7,588 nucleotides of DNA. It comes from an uncultured Ruminococcus sp. Lineage in GTDB: Bacteria > Bacillota > Clostridia > Oscillospirales > Ruminococcaceae. The stretch is from NCBI GenBank assembly GCA_937901485.1, contig CALGTT010000461.1, positions 1-7,588 of the forward strand, read 5' to 3'. Both the position numbers and the translations under genes were made by a program. Below are positions 1 through 6,768 of this stretch, in pieces; positions within the stretch are counted from its first letter, which is position 1, and each line of letters opens with the position of its first letter. The notes under the pieces were generated by a model, which was not told the origin of the DNA, made no database searches, and was given only the letters and a program-made list of their open reading frames with translations.

Positions 1-963
1 GGGGAAAACCGGCGACGGCGCCGAATTCCGCGGCGTTACAGACTGCGCATAGGAATTCCCGTGGGAATCCTGCTCTGCGGCGGTATTCTGTTCTACTTTT
101 CAAACACGGCAGCAACCATTGAAATTCGCGGAAATTCCGTTGTTTCCGATGGGATAATCCGTTCAGTGCTTGCCGAGCAGGGCATTGCCGAGGGAGTCTG
201 GATCGGGAGCATTGACTTCGCGCATTGTGAGCGTTCGCTTCGCCTTGCTGTGCCAGAGATCACATGGGTGGGCATCCGCAGCAGCGGAAACCGTCTGGTT
301 GTGGAAATCTCCGAAGGTAAACCACAGATCGACATGCTCAGTGAACGAACGCCCTGCAATGTCGTGTCCATGTACGACGCACAGATCACGGATGTGCGCG
401 TGCACTGCGGACAGCTTATGCGCATGATCGGGGATGGCGTGGCAAAGGGCGAGCTGCTGGTCAGCGGTGTACACGAGGACGAAAAGGGCCATGTCACCTA
501 TCATCACGCGATTTGCAGCATTACGGGGATCTACCAAAAAGAAGCGGAGCTTTCGGAATATTTTACGGTCAGTGAAACTTCCAGGACCGGACGGGTGCAT
601 GTGCGTCGGTTCTTCCGTCTGTTTTCGCTGAAAATACCGATGAATGGGGGAAATCACGGGTTCAGCGAATATCGCAAGAGCGAAAAGGATACACCATTCT
701 ATTTTCTGGGGATAGCACTTCCGTTCGGGATCGTGCAGCACACATTCACAGAAACACAGACTGCAATCACGGCGCGAACAGAGGATGAAACCCGCCTCGC
801 GCTCAACGGAGGGATCGTGCGGTATGAGAAGAATTTTTTGCAGGGGATACAGATTCTCGACAGGAAAATCGTCTATTCTTCGGACGAAAACGGCATGAGC
901 TGTCATATCACATATACACTTGAGGGCGAGATCGGGACGACCTCCGATTTTTATGTCAAATAA
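1..963 (+). CDS. yqfD: YqfD-family sporulation protein, 5' end outside window
   Basis: The frame is open from base 1 to TAA at 961-963, giving 320 residues. The family is usually near 400 residues, so the N-terminal cytoplasmic domain lies upstream of the window. The visible part starts with an Arg-rich stretch (residues 4-16), then one hydrophobic membrane segment (about 18-34, GILLCGGILFYF). A POTRA/FtsQ-like stretch follows with the pattern IEIRGNSVVSDGIIRSVL. Later family-typical blocks are ITWVGIR, the VVSMYDAQITDVRV turn, GELLVSG, and a C-terminal ITYTLEGEIGTT resembling the end of Bacillus subtilis YqfD. B. subtilis yqfD belongs to the sigma-E mother-cell regulon and is normally followed by phoH. 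Here no phoH follows: a terminator and a convergent cellulase gene come next. The GTG at 61 lies inside the membrane segment and is not a credible start. Family assignment rests on recalled similarity; the biochemical role of YqfD is not established. Confidence 0.85.
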   Translation, partial: GENRRRRRIPRRYRLRIGIPVGILLCGGILFYFSNTAATIEIRGNSVVSDGIIRSVLAEQGIAEGVWIGSIDFAHCERSLRLAVPEITWVGIRSSGNRLVVEISEGKPQIDMLSERTPCNVVSMYDAQITDVRVHCGQLMRMIGDGVAKGELLVSGVHEDEKGHVTYHHAICSITGIYQKEAELSEYFTVSETSRTGRVHVRRFFRLFSLKIPMNGGNHGFSEYRKSEKDTPFYFLGIALPFGIVQHTFTETQTAITARTEDETRLALNGGIVRYEKNFLQGIQILDRKIVYSSDENGMSCHITYTLEGEIGTTSDFYVK

Positions 964-992
964 AAAGCAGAGCAGCAAGCTGCTCTGCTTTT
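963..992. terminator. Bidirectional intrinsic terminator between convergent genes
   Basis: A perfect 10-bp arm GCAGAGCAGC (967-976) pairs with GCTGCTCTGC (979-988) across a very short centre, so the working loop is probably the central 4-6 bases. It is flanked by AAAA (963-966) and TTTT (989-992), so both strands read a GC-rich hairpin followed by four U. It overlaps the yqfD stop and lies 33 bases beyond the stop of the convergent cellulase gene, so it can serve both. Confidence 0.85.
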
Positions 993-1024
993 GTGATTCA
1001 GTTAGAAGCTTTCCAAGGAATCAA

Positions 1025-3988
1025 TTACTTGATCGGGAATTCCTTAACCAGGTTGATTGTGAACTTCAGGATGTTCAGAGCGTCAACAGCGGTGGGCTTG
1101 CCATCGAGGTCAACGTCTGCATTAACCTTACCCTGATCAGTGATTGCTTCACCGGTCAGCAGGTTTCTGTTCAGTGCCAGAACGTCGAGCAGGTTTACAT
1201 CGCCGTCGCAGTTTACGTCACCGTAAGTTACATCACCTGTGGAAGGAGTTGTAGGTGTGGTAGGAGTTGTCGGAACAGTACCGCCCTCAGCATCGCCCTC
1301 GTCGGACATGAAGGATGCTGCCCATGCCAGAGGAGAGTTCCAGTTGATGGTGATTTCGTTTACAGACCAAGCGTCAACCTGATCGTAGTAGCAGAGCATC
1401 GGAGCGAGCTCGCCGATCTTATAACCAGCACCCTGGATCATCGGGTCGTTCATGTTGGAGTTCATACCACCGGACAGACAGCCAGACGGAGCCCAAGGCC
1501 AGTCAGACTTCATCTCATGGCACCAGTATCTGTGGTGAGGATTAGCAGTTACATAACCTTCTACACCGTAGCCAGTTACGAAGGAATTCTCGTTTGCGTT
1601 TCTACCCAGAATGTAGTCCATAGCCTCAGCTACGCCGCTCAGGTAGTCAACGTCGCCAGTTACATCATAAGCCAGACCCATGATGATAGCGTTGTTTACA
1701 ACCATGGAGTTGGAACCCCACTCATAACCGCCCTCGAGTACGAAGGTATCATCGAAGTAGCTGTCGCCGTCGATTCTGGTTACAGTTGTCTCATAGTCAA
1801 CACCCTTGTAAGGAGTACCATACTGGGAGTTAGCCTGCTGCTTGCGATAGGTATCGCCAGCTGCCTGGAACTGCTCAACAACCTTCTTAGCCTCAGCATC
1901 AGTCAGAACGCTCTGGTTCATAGCGAGAGATGCTGTACCCAGAGTAGCCAGAGTACCCCAAGTGAAGGATGTGAAGGAGCCCTTGTTCTCACCGCCGAAC
2001 AGCAGTGTCGGAACTTCGAATGCCTCCGGATATGCCTTTACATCATCGTAGTAAGCAGTATCCTTAGTTGTGATGTACAGCTCGCAAGCTGCCCAGTAGA
2101 ACTCGTCAGCAATGTGAGTATCGCCGTAGGGGCCGCCGCCCTTGTTCTGATCCAGAGGAGCGAACATATCATCCTTGGACGGATCGCCTTCAACATCTGC
2201 ATAGATGTCGTTGTACTTTGCTGTGTATTCCTTCTTAGCTGCTGCATATGCCTTCTCAGCTGCTGCCAGGTACTCAGATGCCTTAGTAGGATTGTATTCC
2301 TTCAGCAGTCTGGAGAGCTGTGCGAGAGCTGCTGCAGTGTTCAGAGTAGCTGCATAGGTAGCGGGCTTGATAATACGCTTCGGGAACTGTACAGCCAGAA
2401 GCTTCTCATCATCAGTCTCAGCATAAGGCATTACACCGAGAGCAGTCCACTTGTAGTCATGCATCTTGTGGTATACCATGCCGTCCTCGCGCTGCATCTT
2501 CAGGAAGAACTCAGCTTCCCACATCAGCTCGTTGAGGATATCAGGTGTACCGTCGCCAGTCTCCGGCAGGTTGTAAACTGTACCGCTGCCATCCTTCCAC
2601 TTGGAAGCATCGCCCTTGTACAGGTTACGCTCGTACATGTTAGCCAGTGTCCACATAGAAACACCGCCGTTTACAACGTACTTACCATAGTCACCAGCGT
2701 CATACCAACCGCCGGTAACGTCCTTAGTCTTGGAGTAGGTCGGCTCTTCTGTGTAGATGAATACCCACTCATCAGCGATCATAGCCTCGTCCTTAGCGTG
2801 ACCTGCATCACGAGTCAGAGCCTTCTTGGAATCGTTGCGGCCAGCATTAGCAACAGAGGACTCCTCGATTGCAATACCGGAACGGTTCAGATAGAAGTAG
2901 TTGATTGCATCAGTTACCAGAGTATCATAGATATCTGTACCGATTGCAAACGGCAGGGACTTCTTGCCATCGCACTCGATGTAGAAGCCTTCGCCCTCTT
3001 CCTGTACCTCAGAGAAGTCCATTACCTGAGAATATGTCCAGGAAGCTTCATCCTTCTTGTAACCGGAAGTTGTGCCTGTGTATACAGCCTTACCGGAGCC
3101 GTTGTATACGGTGAATTCCTTCGCTGCGGAATCGCCCTCTTCTACGGACAGAGTAGCTTCCTTATTCAGCTTTGTGAAGTAACCAACCTGGTTTGTCTGA
3201 ATGCCAACAGGCTCGCCCTTCTCCTCCGGCACATAATCAGGACCGCCGATCAGGCAGAGGTTATCGAACTTCAGAATGGTGTTCTCAGGGAAGCAGGGAT
3301 TCTGTGTGTAAGTACCGTCACCGCCGAAGTGGAATGTCCACTCTACAGTGCCCTTTGCCTCCGGGAAATTACCATTCAGGTTTTCCATCTTGCTCTTGTC
3401 AACTTCAAATTCCCAAGCAAATGTTGTCCACTTCTTAGCGGAAATGGTCTGAGTCTTCCACTTGTCCCAGCCTTCCCAGTACTCAACCTTAGCACCATCC
3501 GGGGAAGCTGCCTTCAGTGCAGCCTCAACGTCAGCCTGAGATGCGCCTTCCTTGTACTCCATCTTCAGAGGCTGACCATTGTTATGCCAGTATTCGCAGT
3601 CATCGTTGGTGATGTCACCGATCTTAGCATACATAGTACCGCTGTTTGTGGTGTATACGGAATAGCACAGACGATATGTCTGACCATACTCCAGAGTCAG
3701 ACCTCTGTGACGGAACTGGCAGTCCCATCTGTCCTCACCGCCGTTGGAAGCACCACCGGGGTTCTTGATCAGGATGGAGTATACGCCGCCGTCGATGTTG
3801 AACGCCATAGAACCTGTACCGTTTTCACAAACGTGCCACGGCAGACCTGCGCCCTCTTCAAATGTACCCTCACCCAGCATCTGCGCATGTGCTGTCAGGG
3901 TTGTGATAGAAGCTGCGGATGCACTTGCTACCATTGCCATAGCGGTAACACTTGCAGCGAGCTTCTTGCCGATCTTTGTTTTCAGCAT
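1025..3988 (-). CDS. Cellulosomal GH9 cellulase, CBM4-Ig-GH9-dockerin (CelK/CbhA-like)
   Basis: A 987-residue secreted beta-1,4-glucanase. Residues 1-35 form a signal peptide (KIGKK, hydrophobic core, AHA|Q at 33-35). Residues about 38-250 resemble a family 4 carbohydrate-binding module (PWHVCENG, RWDCQFRHRGLTLEYGQTYRL, FDNLCLIGG). About 258-348 is the Ig-like module that precedes this GH9 subgroup (IQTNQVGYF). About 353-893 is the GH9 domain, with GGWYDAGDYGKY at 426-437 holding the catalytic base region D430/D433, NPHHR at 816-820, and the family signature around the proton donor E878 (Y867, D869, W874, T880, N884). A Thr-Pro linker (about 902-918) leads to a dockerin (922-987) with two calcium loops, D924-D935 and D958-D969. 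The order matches Clostridium thermocellum CelK, a cellobiohydrolase, so chain-end action is inferred, not seen. The start is supported by GGAGGG (3995-4000), six bases from ATG. It has its own promoter at 4117-4145 and converges on yqfD. All catalytic residues are present. Confidence 0.95.
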   Translation of the reverse strand: MLKTKIGKKLAASVTAMAMVASASAASITTLTAHAQMLGEGTFEEGAGLPWHVCENGTGSMAFNIDGGVYSILIKNPGGASNGGEDRWDCQFRHRGLTLEYGQTYRLCYSVYTTNSGTMYAKIGDITNDDCEYWHNNGQPLKMEYKEGASQADVEAALKAASPDGAKVEYWEGWDKWKTQTISAKKWTTFAWEFEVDKSKMENLNGNFPEAKGTVEWTFHFGGDGTYTQNPCFPENTILKFDNLCLIGGPDYVPEEKGEPVGIQTNQVGYFTKLNKEATLSVEEGDSAAKEFTVYNGSGKAVYTGTTSGYKKDEASWTYSQVMDFSEVQEEGEGFYIECDGKKSLPFAIGTDIYDTLVTDAINYFYLNRSGIAIEESSVANAGRNDSKKALTRDAGHAKDEAMIADEWVFIYTEEPTYSKTKDVTGGWYDAGDYGKYVVNGGVSMWTLANMYERNLYKGDASKWKDGSGTVYNLPETGDGTPDILNELMWEAEFFLKMQREDGMVYHKMHDYKWTALGVMPYAETDDEKLLAVQFPKRIIKPATYAATLNTAAALAQLSRLLKEYNPTKASEYLAAAEKAYAAAKKEYTAKYNDIYADVEGDPSKDDMFAPLDQNKGGGPYGDTHIADEFYWAACELYITTKDTAYYDDVKAYPEAFEVPTLLFGGENKGSFTSFTWGTLATLGTASLAMNQSVLTDAEAKKVVEQFQAAGDTYRKQQANSQYGTPYKGVDYETTVTRIDGDSYFDDTFVLEGGYEWGSNSMVVNNAIIMGLAYDVTGDVDYLSGVAEAMDYILGRNANENSFVTGYGVEGYVTANPHHRYWCHEMKSDWPWAPSGCLSGGMNSNMNDPMIQGAGYKIGELAPMLCYYDQVDAWSVNEITINWNSPLAWAASFMSDEGDAEGGTVPTTPTTPTTPSTGDVTYGDVNCDGDVNLLDVLALNRNLLTGEAITDQGKVNADVDLDGKPTAVDALNILKFTINLVKEFPIK

Positions 3989-4110
3989 GTTTTACCCTCC
4001 CATAAATTATAAATGGTTTTTTGCATCCGACAGTGCATTGCGGATGCAGTTTTCGTACTGACGGAAACACCGCAGTTTTGACAACACGATAACTGCCTGC
4101 ATTTCCTATC
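3989..4110 (-). promoter_or_regulatory. Structured 5' leader of the CelK-like gene
   Basis: About 120 untranslated bases lie between the predicted transcription start (about 4110) and the ATG at 3988. A perfect 8-bp inverted repeat, TGCATCCG (4022-4029) and CGGATGCA (4041-4048) with an 11-base loop, sits 21 bases upstream of the Shine-Dalgarno GGAGGG (3995-4000). A smaller imperfect hairpin spans 4058-4075. AACTGC at 4091-4096 is complementary to GCAGTT at both 4072-4077 and 4046-4051, and the latter overlaps an arm of the first hairpin, so alternative folds are possible. No known riboswitch class was recognised. The structure may stabilise the mRNA or gate translation; neither is shown. Confidence 0.45.
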
Positions 4111-4116
4111 ATGTTA

Positions 4117-4145
4117 ATTATAGTACATTTAACCAAAAAAGTAAA
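4117..4145 (-). promoter_or_regulatory. Vegetative (sigma-A type) promoter of the CelK-like gene
   Basis: On the minus strand a perfect -10 TATAAT (4117-4122) lies 17 bases from a -35-like TTTACT (4140-4145, four of six consensus positions). The predicted start is near 4110. The weak -35 suggests possible dependence on an activator or other control. It lies downstream of the terminator of the preceding cellulase gene, consistent with separate transcription. Confidence 0.65.
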
Positions 4146-4189
4146 GTCTTTTTTTCATTTTCGGAATATATTCTAAACTGGAAGCGGTG

Positions 4190-4212
4190 TTTTTGTGCCA
4201 AGTGCACAAAAA
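4190..4212. promoter_or_regulatory. Perfect inverted repeat upstream of the CelK-like promoter
   Basis: TTTTTGTGC (4190-4198) and GCACAAAAA (4204-4212) are exact inverted copies around a 5-base centre. The element lies about 45-67 bases upstream of the predicted -35. It is AT-rich at the ends with a GTGC/GCAC core, which fits a dimeric regulator site better than a terminator, since no run of T follows it closely on either strand. An outer, looser symmetry (GTGTTTTT against AAAAACAC at 4219-4226) surrounds it. The regulator is unknown. Confidence 0.4.
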
Positions 4213-4236
4213 TGTTAAAAAAACACTTCTATGCAT

Positions 4237-4262
4237 GAAAACGCCCCGTCGAAACGGGGCGT
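4237..4262 (-). terminator. Intrinsic terminator of the GH9-CBM3c gene
   Basis: A 9-bp stem, ACGCCCCGT (4241-4249) and ACGGGGCGT (4254-4262), with a 4-base loop that reads TTCG on the minus strand. On that strand the stem runs into TTTT and begins 14 bases after the cellulase stop codon. It separates this gene from the cellulase downstream. Confidence 0.85.
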
Positions 4263-4276
4263 AAAATCAGATGAGT

Positions 4277-6604
4277 TTACTTGATGGGCAGTTCAGTCAC
4301 GATCTTGATCGTAAACTTGAGGATATTCAGGGAATCCACTGCGCTGGGCTTGCCGTCGAGGTCAACGTCCGCCTGTGCGCGTGCCTTTTCGGAAAGCTCA
4401 CCGCCGACACCGAGAAGATTTCTGTTCAGGGTGAGGACATCGAGAAGCTCCACTTCACCATTAAGGTCAACGTCACCATAGAGCAGATCCGTTGCACCGC
4501 CGGAAGTTGTATCGGTCACATCTTCGCTCGGTGTGGTAGGCTGGGGATCGGTCGGCTCTGTGGGCTTGGGATCTGTCGGTTCTGTGGGCTTTGCCTCTGT
4601 ACCGTCAGGTTCAGTACCCCAGATCAGAACGCCGTCGTCGTACATGGTGATATAGGGGGTATCGACCATAGCATCCTCGCCGCCGGTCGTCAGCGTCTGG
4701 AAGGAGTAGTCATTTGTTGCATCCCACTCAATGCCGAGGTTATCCGGAATGGAGATACGGAACTGGCACTCGGAGCGGTGCTCGGACTGACCGGTGGGCA
4801 TAACTACGGAGCCGTCACCGAAGGTCAGCTCAACATAGTACACGCTGCCGTCATACTGTACGGGCTGGGAAATGCTGATCTTGCCCTTGTCTGCGGAGTG
4901 CTGGTCATAGTTGACCTGTGCAGTAACATCCGCGATGGATGCACCTGCTGCCTCCAGCTCAGAAATATCGAAGAAGTAGCGGTAGCTGAGCTTCTCTACC
5001 TGTCTTGCCGGCCAAGCGGAGTGGTTCATGGCAAATGCCTTGACCTCAGTATAGCTCTTAGCGGACTGATTAATGGATGCGCGCATGAAGAATTCCGTCC
5101 ACTTGGGTGTTTCTGTCGGCGGGAATTCCGGATCGGATGTACCGCCGTACTTTTCTACCATTGCGCAGAGGGCTGCGGTATAGCCTGCGTTGTAGTCGAT
5201 GGCTACCTCAGTGTACTGATAATCGCCGATCTTATCGGAATACGCGCCCTTCTGGTCGGGACCGCCGCAGAGTGCGCCGTAGAGCACATGTGCATGGGGC
5301 TTTGCATCCTCGCCCTCGGTCTGACCGATGTTGCTCCACTTGTCATTCCACGCACCGGAGGAGGTTCTGTGATGCCATGCCTGCGGGTACTTGTCGCCCA
5401 TGCCGACGATGTAGCTCATCTCCAGACCGTTGTCACCGAACGCATAGTTCATGATGTTGTCCGCGAAATCTGTGTACTTGGATGCCAGTGCAGCATCATC
5501 TGCAAACAGCTCGTCAACTGCCACATACGCAAGGAATGCGGTGGTGGTAGCATGACGCAGAGAACCCCACTGGAACAGCCACGGCAGACCGTCGGGAGTG
5601 TAGGAGATCTGCTTGCCGCCGTAACCGGTCGTCCAGTATTCCAGATGCTTCTTGAACTGTGTCTTCCATGTTTCGTCGCCGGTATTCATTGCATACAGGA
5701 GCGTACCGCCCTGCTGTACGTCATCCCAGCAGTAGCCCCATGTGAACTTCAGCTCATCGGACTGGGATTCCTTGCCGAGATTCGGGATATAATCGCTCTC
5801 GCAGAGATCCAGATAGGACTTCTCGCCCGTTGCCATGTACAGCCAGTTTGCTGCAAAGAACAGGTCATCATAGAAGCTGGAGGGCTTGTAGTAAGCATGT
5901 TCCTCCGCATCATCACCGATGGAACGCCACTTGTCAGCACGCTCGAACAGATCCTTTGCATGAGTCAGGTAGCCCTCAGCCTTTGCAGGCTCGGAGTCCT
6001 TGAAGATCATGTAGCCCTGTGCAAGAGCTGCTGCCATCTGTCCCTGAATACAGCTGTCCTGACAGGTGTAAGCAGGACGGACGGTCTCACCTTCCATCAG
6101 CTCAAACTTGGACATGTACATTTCACACGCGCCCCACCACTTGTGGTCGAAGCCGCCCTCACCGACCATGTACACGATCTCATCGCCGCGGTCGCAGGCT
6201 ACCAGATAATCGAGGACATATTCGAGGTGATTCTTGTACATCTCGGTCTGGCCTGCCTTCTCTGCGCCCTCGCCGTACTGGATCAGACCCCAGCCGAGCG
6301 TCATTGCGGCATAGGCATTGGTCAGGGTGAATTTCAGGTGGTCGCCGGCATCGAACCAGCCGCCCGGAACGGGATCGTTGGTCATGCAGTCAGCGCGCCA
6401 TGTTACCTCGTTCCATTCCGGCAGGACACCGCACTGCTGAACCTGGTAGAAGAACATGGACTTCTGGAGTGCTTCGCCGTAGTTGTAGGCACTGTTTGCA
6501 GCTGCCTGCACCTCAACGGGAGCTGTGAACAGATTCTGCACCGGAGTGACAGCAGCGGCTGCGCACAGTGCAAGACTGGTCACGAATGCAATTGCTTTTT
6601 TCAT
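4277..6604 (-). CDS. Cellulosomal GH9 endoglucanase, GH9-CBM3c-dockerin
   Basis: A 775-residue secreted cellulase. Residues 1 to about 35 form a signal peptide (MKKAIAF, Ala-rich core, cleavage near VQA at 32-34). The GH9 domain starts at once (about 38-486): GGWFDAGDHLKF at 81-92 holds the nucleophilic-water base region D85/D88, HHR is at 411-413, and the signature around proton donor E466 is complete (Y455, D457, Y462, A468, N472). Residues about 498-664 form a family 3c binding module (EFFMRASINQSAKSYTEVKA, then WPARQVEKLSYRYFFD), which in this enzyme class feeds a single cellulose chain to the active site and makes the endoglucanase processive. A Thr-Glu-Pro-Asp linker with a short repeat (about 669-692) joins the dockerin (709-775; loops D711-D722 and D746-D757, the first with Asn at position 5). 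The architecture matches C. cellulolyticum Cel9G and related enzymes. The start is supported by GAGGGG eight bases upstream and a near-consensus promoter at 6639-6667. The transcript probably ends at 4237-4262. Confidence 0.95.
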   Translation of the reverse strand: MKKAIAFVTSLALCAAAAVTPVQNLFTAPVEVQAAANSAYNYGEALQKSMFFYQVQQCGVLPEWNEVTWRADCMTNDPVPGGWFDAGDHLKFTLTNAYAAMTLGWGLIQYGEGAEKAGQTEMYKNHLEYVLDYLVACDRGDEIVYMVGEGGFDHKWWGACEMYMSKFELMEGETVRPAYTCQDSCIQGQMAAALAQGYMIFKDSEPAKAEGYLTHAKDLFERADKWRSIGDDAEEHAYYKPSSFYDDLFFAANWLYMATGEKSYLDLCESDYIPNLGKESQSDELKFTWGYCWDDVQQGGTLLYAMNTGDETWKTQFKKHLEYWTTGYGGKQISYTPDGLPWLFQWGSLRHATTTAFLAYVAVDELFADDAALASKYTDFADNIMNYAFGDNGLEMSYIVGMGDKYPQAWHHRTSSGAWNDKWSNIGQTEGEDAKPHAHVLYGALCGGPDQKGAYSDKIGDYQYTEVAIDYNAGYTAALCAMVEKYGGTSDPEFPPTETPKWTEFFMRASINQSAKSYTEVKAFAMNHSAWPARQVEKLSYRYFFDISELEAAGASIADVTAQVNYDQHSADKGKISISQPVQYDGSVYYVELTFGDGSVVMPTGQSEHRSECQFRISIPDNLGIEWDATNDYSFQTLTTGGEDAMVDTPYITMYDDGVLIWGTEPDGTEAKPTEPTDPKPTEPTDPQPTTPSEDVTDTTSGGATDLLYGDVDLNGEVELLDVLTLNRNLLGVGGELSEKARAQADVDLDGKPSAVDSLNILKFTIKIVTELPIK
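4545..4591 (-). repeat. Tandem 24-base repeat coding for the linker
   Basis: Two 23-base copies at 4545-4567 and 4569-4591 differ at only two positions and have a 24-base period, i.e. eight codons. They encode a doubled PTEPTDP-type unit in the linker between CBM3c and dockerin. In-frame copy-number change would lengthen or shorten the linker without harming either domain. Confidence 0.75.
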
Positions 6605-6638
6605 GTTAATTTCCCCTCTCTAAGAAATTGATACCATT

Positions 6639-6667
6639 ATTGTACAACTTTTTCAAGGAATTGTCAA
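6639..6667 (-). promoter_or_regulatory. Near-consensus sigma-A promoter of the GH9-CBM3c gene
   Basis: On the minus strand a perfect -35 TTGACA (6662-6667) and -10 TACAAT (6639-6644, five of six) are separated by exactly 17 bases. The start should fall near 6632, leaving a short leader of about 28 bases that carries the AGAGGGGAA ribosome binding site. A direct repeat of CCTTGA (minus strand; 6653-6658 and 6664-6669, 11 bases apart) overlaps the -35, which may be a regulator site or chance. Confidence 0.85.
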
Positions 6668-6710
6668 GGGATTTTTCATTTTGTTCAGATTTGCGCCATA
6701 TTTTCCGGCG

Positions 6711-6730
6711 GTTGCATTGAAACGTGCAAC
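6711..6730. promoter_or_regulatory. Operator-like inverted repeat in the divergent region
   Basis: GTTGCA (6711-6716) and TGCAAC (6725-6730) form an exact 6-bp inverted repeat with an 8-base centre, about 80 bases upstream of the predicted start of the cellulase transcript and 38 bases before the ATG of the divergent small gene. The size suits a dimeric helix-turn-helix regulator. No clear plus-strand promoter was found in 6605-6768; the best candidate (TTGAAA 6717-6722, TATTCG 6739-6744, spacer 16) is weak and overlaps the repeat. Confidence 0.35.
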
Positions 6731-6768
6731 TTTTCAGCTATTCGCTCCTTTTTTGAGGGGGTGAAGAA

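Noticed and set aside
61..963. GTG at 61 as the start of the yqfD-like gene
   Set aside because: The frame is open to base 1, the GTG lies within the membrane segment, and the family has a further N-terminal domain upstream.
4006..4011. A second TATAAT on the minus strand close to the CelK-like gene
   Set aside because: Transcription from it would begin at the ribosome binding site, and there is no -35 at a suitable distance.
920..4012. A 1030-codon open frame on the plus strand opposite the CelK-like gene
   Set aside because: It is in codon register with the minus-strand gene, so stops could arise only from sense codons TTA, CTA or TCA, which this strongly biased gene avoids. Its translation is Cys/Val/Ser-rich with no recognisable domain, while the minus strand encodes complete GH9 motifs.
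5200..6391. Thr instead of the usual Asn before catalytic E466 in the GH9-CBM3c enzyme, taken as a possible inactivation
   Set aside because: That position is variable in the GH9 signature; all fixed signature positions (Y455, D457, Y462, E466, A468, N472) are intact.
4271..6631. A 786-codon open frame on the plus strand opposite the GH9-CBM3c gene
   Set aside because: Same cause: in-register antisense of a gene with biased codon use. No ribosome binding site or domain supports it.
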